From positions 1-25,649 of the forward strand of contig JAMCZP010000223.1 of NCBI GenBank assembly GCA_023485185.1: a stretch of 25,649 nt of DNA. Reading direction: 5' to 3'. Position 1 is the first letter of the stretch, and each line of letters starts with the position of its first letter. The position numbers were made by a program, and so were the translations under genes. The notes below the pieces were generated by a model, which worked only from the letters and a program-made list of their open reading frames with translations, was not told the DNA's origin and made no database searches. Source of the DNA: Gammaproteobacteria bacterium. Its GTDB lineage: Bacteria; Pseudomonadota; Gammaproteobacteria; Pseudomonadales; Halomonadaceae. Below are positions 22,672 to 25,649 of the stretch, piece after piece.

Positions 22672-24240
22672 ATGTCCCTGGAAGAACTGCATCTCAATCT
22701 GCGAAACCTGACGAGCGATGATTACGATCAGCTCAAGACATTGATGGACGCTGTCTATCACGATATCGGCGGATCATGGCCGAAGCGCACGATCGACAAA
22801 TTGATTCAGGAGTTTCCTGACGGTCAAATAGCCATAGAAGACGATGGTCTTCTAGTCGGCGTAGCGCTGACAGTTCAGGTGGATTACGACGAGTTCTCCA
22901 ATCCGCATAAGTACGACGACCTGATCGGGCATCGCGAGATCATCCTCAACAATGAGGAAGGCGATGCCATGTACGGCCTGGATGTGCTGATTCACCCGGA
23001 TTACCGGGGTTATCGCTTGGGCCGACGCCTTTACGAAGCACGCAAAGAACTGTGCCGCTCCATGAACCTGCGGGCGATTCTTGCCGGTGGGCGGATTCCT
23101 GAGTACCACCAGCACGCCGATGAGCTCACGCCCGCGCAATACATTGATAAAGTCTCGCGTAAAGAGATCTACGACCCGATTCTCTCTTTCCAGCAAGCGA
23201 ATGACTTTCAGGTCAAACGCCTACTGCGTAAATACCTGCCGGAAGACGAGCAGTCCCGCGGCTATGCCACCCTGCTTGAGTGGAATAACATTCTGTTTGA
23301 GCCCGCTGCCAGCGTACTCGACAACAAGCCGACCCAGGTACGCGTGGGTGCTGTGCAGTGGCAAATGCGTGAATTTTCTTCTGTCGAAGCTGCCTTGCAG
23401 CAAATCGAATACTTTGTTGATGCGCTCTCTGACTACCAAAGTGATTTTGCGGTATTTCCAGAGCTGTTTTACGCACCGCTAATGGGCCTTCAAGATCGTG
23501 CCGCCCAGCAGGATCAAATGGGGGCGATCCGCTTTTTAGCAGGTTTCACCGAGCGCTTTAAGACTGAGCTTTCGCGTATGGCCGTCTCCTACAACATCAA
23601 TATTGTCGGTGGCTCGATGATTGAAGTGGGTGACGATGACCGGCTCTACAACATCGCCTACTTGTTCCACCGCGATGGCAGCGTTGAACGCCAGGCCAAG
23701 CTACACATTACCCCACAAGAGCGCCGCGATTGGGTGATTGAGGGCGGTGATGAGCTGCAGGTGTTTGACACCGATGCAGGCCGCGTGGGTATTTTGATCT
23801 GCTATGACGTGGAATTTCCGGAGCTTGGGCGCCTGCTGGCTGACCAGGATATGGACATTCTGTTTGTACCGTTCTGGACCGATACCAAAAACGGCTACCT
23901 GCGTGTGCGCCACTGCGCTCAAGCGCGGGCAATTGAAAACGAGTGTTATGTGGTGCTTTGCGGCAGCGTCGGCAACCTGCCTTCGATTGAAAACCTGGAT
24001 ATCCAGTACGCTCAATCAGCGGTGTTCTCGCCTTCTGACTTCGCCTTCCCTCACGACGCGGTGCTGGCGGAAACCACGCCCAATACTGAGATGATTTTCT
24101 TCTCGGATTTGGATTTAACCCGCCTGACCGTGGTACGCGCTGAAGGCTCGGTGACCAACCTTAAGGACCGCCGCAAGGATCTGTTTGATCTACGCTGGCG
24201 CGACTGGTCATGGAAATCGGGAGCTAATTTGGAGGAGTGA
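22672..24240 (+). CDS. GNAT acetyltransferase / carbon-nitrogen hydrolase fusion protein
   Basis: The 522-residue protein joins two domains. Residues about 10-150 are a GNAT N-acetyltransferase (GLDVLIHPDYRGYRLGRRLY at 102-121 forms the acetyl-CoA loop). Residues about 222-510 are a nitrilase-superfamily domain with a complete catalytic triad: Glu264 in FPELFYAP, Lys343 in QAKLHITPQE, and Cys377 in GILICYDVEFPE. The fusion is a known architecture in proteobacteria, but the substrate is unknown; an amide or N-acyl compound is likely. The ribosome site is weak (GGGAAG). The first ATG fits the domain start, leaving only a few extra residues. The gene ends at a strong terminator. Co-transcription with the EamA gene would suggest the transporter handles a related metabolite, which is inference. 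Confidence 0.93.
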   Translation: MSLEELHLNLRNLTSDDYDQLKTLMDAVYHDIGGSWPKRTIDKLIQEFPDGQIAIEDDGLLVGVALTVQVDYDEFSNPHKYDDLIGHREIILNNEEGDAMYGLDVLIHPDYRGYRLGRRLYEARKELCRSMNLRAILAGGRIPEYHQHADELTPAQYIDKVSRKEIYDPILSFQQANDFQVKRLLRKYLPEDEQSRGYATLLEWNNILFEPAASVLDNKPTQVRVGAVQWQMREFSSVEAALQQIEYFVDALSDYQSDFAVFPELFYAPLMGLQDRAAQQDQMGAIRFLAGFTERFKTELSRMAVSYNINIVGGSMIEVGDDDRLYNIAYLFHRDGSVERQAKLHITPQERRDWVIEGGDELQVFDTDAGRVGILICYDVEFPELGRLLADQDMDILFVPFWTDTKNGYLRVRHCAQARAIENECYVVLCGSVGNLPSIENLDIQYAQSAVFSPSDFAFPHDAVLAETTPNTEMIFFSDLDLTRLTVVRAEGSVTNLKDRRKDLFDLRWRDWSWKSGANLEE

Positions 24241-24253
24241 AGCGTTAAACAAA

Positions 24254-24287
24254 ACAACAACGCCGCCCAACTGGGCGGCGTTGTTGT
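24254..24287 (+). terminator. Terminator after the GNAT/hydrolase gene
   Basis: CAACAACGCCGCCC and GGGCGGCGTTGTTG form a perfect 14-bp stem with a 4-base loop, 15 bases past the stop codon. The 3' side reads TTGTTGT rather than a pure T-run, but the stem is very stable. Confidence 0.82.
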
Positions 24288-24309
24288 GCGCGCGTAGGCT
24301 CCACTAATA

Positions 24310-24384
24310 TCATTGCGAGCGATGCAATCTCGGGGTTATTGCCACCGCGGCATAAATAGCTTCCTCGCAGTCTCCTCGCAATGA
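24310..24384. repeat. Palindromic REP-like element
   Basis: TCATTGCGAG (24310-24319) is matched by CTCGCAATGA (24375-24384) in inverted orientation around a 55-base interior that contains GATGCAATCTC. Elements with ends of the form TCATTGCGAG are dispersed in many bacterial genomes. This one lies between two convergent genes, the usual place for such repeats. Confidence 0.7.
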
Positions 24385-24396
24385 CAGTTAGGCAGC

Positions 24397-24696
24397 TCAA
24401 TCAGGCCAAACAAGGTGCGCGGGAACGCGTCCTTTGGCATCAAACAACACCCCCTCATCGCGCAACTTACGGTGTTGGCGCTCTGCCCCACCGTGATCTG
24501 CAAGCTTGAGTGATGAGGCGATCACGCGATGCCAGGGCAATTGATGGCCATCCGGCAGATGACGCATCGCGGAGCCCACCATGCGCGGGGTGGCACCTTC
24601 GGTCATTGCTGCGATACGCCCGTAGGTGGTCACACGCCCCGATGGAATTTGATCGACAATCGTGTAGATCTGTTCGAGTAATTCAGGCCGAGCCAT
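24397..24696 (-). CDS. Alkyltransferase-like protein (ATL), MGMT homologue lacking the active cysteine
   Basis: ATLs resemble the DNA-binding domain of O6-methylguanine-DNA methyltransferase. They bind O6-alkylguanine without repairing it and flag it for nucleotide excision repair. The 99-residue product matches the E. coli YbaZ type: IPSGRVTTYGRIA (17-29), GATPRMVGSAMRHLP (34-48) and PWHRV at 54-58, where tryptophan replaces the acceptor cysteine of PCHRV. The family's guanine-flipping arginine and helix-turn-helix are present. The start is the ATG at 24694-24696, because AAGGA lies 9 bases upstream; an in-frame start 57 bases earlier overlaps azoR and lacks a ribosome site. It lies 31 bases after azoR, so probably co-transcribed. 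Confidence 0.92.
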   Translation of the reverse strand: MARPELLEQIYTIVDQIPSGRVTTYGRIAAMTEGATPRMVGSAMRHLPDGHQLPWHRVIASSLKLADHGGAERQHRKLRDEGVLFDAKGRVPAHLVWPD

Positions 24697-24727
24697 GTGA
24701 CATTGTCCTTTTAATGCAAGAAAGTAC

Positions 24728-25336
24728 TCAAAGCCCCTCAACCAGTTGATCAATCGCTTGGAAGGCCTCTTTTAGAGCGGCAGCGCGCTGCTGCTCGCCC
24801 ATATTTAAGCCTTCAGCATAGACCACATTAACATCGGTAATGCCCATCAGGCCTAGCATGGTCTTCAGATGGGGTGTTTGACTATCAAATTCGGTGCCTG
24901 CGTACTGCCCACCACGAGCTGCCAGAATAATCGCGCGCTTACCTTCCACCAATCCTTGCGGACCATTTTCGGCATAGCGGAACGTTTCGCCCGCTCGCAG
25001 TACCCGGTCAAACCACGCTTTTAGCTGAGATGGGATACCGAGATTGTACATCGGCACGGCAAGTACCAGCACATCAGTAGTACGAAGCTCTGCCAGTAGC
25101 TCATCGGAACGAGAGGCCAGCGCCCGCTGTTCAGCAGTACGTTCTGCGCCTGCCACTTGCCAAGCGCCCAATTCACTGATGTCCAGGTGGGGTAACGCAT
25201 TTTTCACTACATCACGCTGGGTAACATCAATATTAGCGCGGGCGTTAGCCTGTTCAATAAAGCGATTAGCTAGCGCAATAGATTGGCCATTTTCAGCCAG
25301 AATAGATGAAGTAATAACTAAGGCTCGGGTCGACAT
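24728..25336 (-). CDS. azoR: FMN-dependent NADH-azoreductase (NADH:quinone reductase)
   Basis: AzoR is an FMN flavodoxin-fold homodimer that reduces quinones and azo dyes with NADH; in cells it mainly protects against thiol-reactive and quinone stress. The 202-residue protein has the phosphate-binding start ALVITSSILAENGQSIAL, the conserved LVLAVPMYNLGIPSQLKAWF (about 92-111) and DRVLRAGETFRY after it, then ILAARGGQY. The ATG at 25334-25336 is chosen because GGAG lies 6 bases upstream; an in-frame start four codons earlier lacks such a site. A palindrome with LysR-box geometry lies about 90 bases upstream, just beyond the end of a LysR-type gene, and may control azoR and the following ATL gene. 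Confidence 0.93.
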   Translation of the reverse strand: MSTRALVITSSILAENGQSIALANRFIEQANARANIDVTQRDVVKNALPHLDISELGAWQVAGAERTAEQRALASRSDELLAELRTTDVLVLAVPMYNLGIPSQLKAWFDRVLRAGETFRYAENGPQGLVEGKRAIILAARGGQYAGTEFDSQTPHLKTMLGLMGITDVNVVYAEGLNMGEQQRAAALKEAFQAIDQLVEGL

Positions 25337-25424
25337 AGAAAGCTCCAAACTGAATCGGGGTAGATATTGATCGCTATTCTACGGCGCTTTATAAGAAGCA
25401 AAAGCGCAACGTTTTCCGCCTTGT

Positions 25425-25441
25425 ATTCGATTAAATCGAAT
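25425..25441. promoter_or_regulatory. LysR-box-like palindrome upstream of azoR
   Basis: ATTCGAT-TAA-ATCGAAT is a perfect 7-bp inverted repeat and includes a T-N11-A core (T, CGATTAAATCG, A), the geometry of LysR-type binding sites. It lies 89-105 bases upstream of the azoR start and 27 bases past the stop of the LysR-type gene. Confidence 0.6.
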
Positions 25442-25467
25442 TATGGATAAAAAACCGGCACAGTACT

Positions 25468-25649
25468 TTAGACTATCGAGTAGCAAAGCCATTGCCAGAC
25501 CAATGCCGCTTCGTCGCTAATATGGCGTCGGCTTGGTCGCACCAGCCAAAACCGCTCATCGCTGGGCACACTCAGCTCAAAAGGCGCCACTAAATCATTA
25601 CGCTGCTCCATTAAGCGCCGATGAGTTAGCGCGATACCGCCACTTTGGC
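25468..25649 (-). CDS. LysR-type transcriptional regulator, C-terminal end (cut by window edge)
   Basis: The last 59 codons of a gene that enters from the right edge. The reading SGGIALTHRRLMEQRNDLVA, then PFELSVPSDERFWLVRPSR and a hydrophobic WQWL near the end, follows the C-terminal pattern of LysR regulators of the GcvA-like group (G-x-G-x-A, then L-x-x-G-x-L-V-x-P-F, then a terminal F-x-x-W-L). The DNA-binding domain is outside the window, so the effector and the family call cannot be checked further. It is on the same strand as azoR, 131 bases upstream, rather than divergent as is commonest for LysR genes. Confidence 0.8.
   Translation of the reverse strand, partial: QSGGIALTHRRLMEQRNDLVAPFELSVPSDERFWLVRPSRRHISDEAALVWQWLCYSIV

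Noticed and set aside
24697..24753. Longer ATL start with extra N-terminal residues
   Set aside because: It would overlap azoR, lacks a ribosome site, and the family begins at the MARPELLEQIYTIVDQIP segment.

Overview
The window looks like a chromosomal segment from a Halomonas-type gammaproteobacterium (Halomonadaceae). This rests on gene content and order: rnr-rlmB-rpsF-rpsR-(DUF2232-like)-rplI-dnaB, a Tat-exported high-potential iron-sulfur protein (HiPIP), the prkA-yeaH-spoVR stress set, and protein sequences that read as Halomonas-like from memory. No database search was possible. Almost everything is housekeeping or core metabolism. There is no phage, insertion sequence, integron or CRISPR array.

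Layout. 1-500 (-): start of hemH (ferrochelatase), cut by the window edge. 631-2546 (+): a decayed region holding a broken FeS-type photolyase/cryptochrome gene fused to the remnant of a DCC-family (DUF393) gene, complicated by a 315-bp tandem duplication. 2552-3259 (-): two small genes, a DUF6482-like gene with an odd C terminus and an unrecognised 98-aa protein. 3339-10467 (-): rnr, rlmB, rpsF, rpsR, a membrane protein, rplI and dnaB, all in one direction. 10717-11105 (+): three near-identical tRNA-Leu(CAG) genes behind a good promoter. 11150-12365 (-): a membrane-anchored DNA/RNA non-specific endonuclease and a stand-alone Lrp/AsnC effector domain. 12621-12935 (+): HiPIP with its terminator. 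13047-17958 (-): prkA, yeaH, spoVR. 18251-21492 (-): fadH and a low-specificity threonine aldolase. 21715-24240 (+): an EamA transporter and a GNAT/carbon-nitrogen hydrolase fusion. 24397-25649 (-): end of a LysR regulator, azoR and an alkyltransferase-like (ATL) gene.

Most notable. (1) rpsF carries a perfect 19-bp tandem duplication that frameshifts ribosomal protein S6, replacing its acidic C-terminal tail after residue 95; removing one copy restores a 125-aa S6. (2) The photolyase/DCC wreck records several events: a frameshift, nonsense codons (one where the family has an FeS-cluster cysteine), a gene fusion, a deletion at a CAGCGCG microhomology, and a duplication whose copies differ by 12 transitions confined to the first part of the unit, which suggests recombination between diverged alleles. 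(3) Several intergenic regions carry short-period tandem repeats (15 bp between prkA and yeaH, 13 bp between fadH and the transporter gene, 18 bp at the spoVR stop). (4) A perfect palindrome with LysR-box geometry lies between the lysR gene and azoR.

I found no convincing new multi-gene system. The closest is the widely conserved but poorly understood PrkA kinase / YeaH / SpoVR module.
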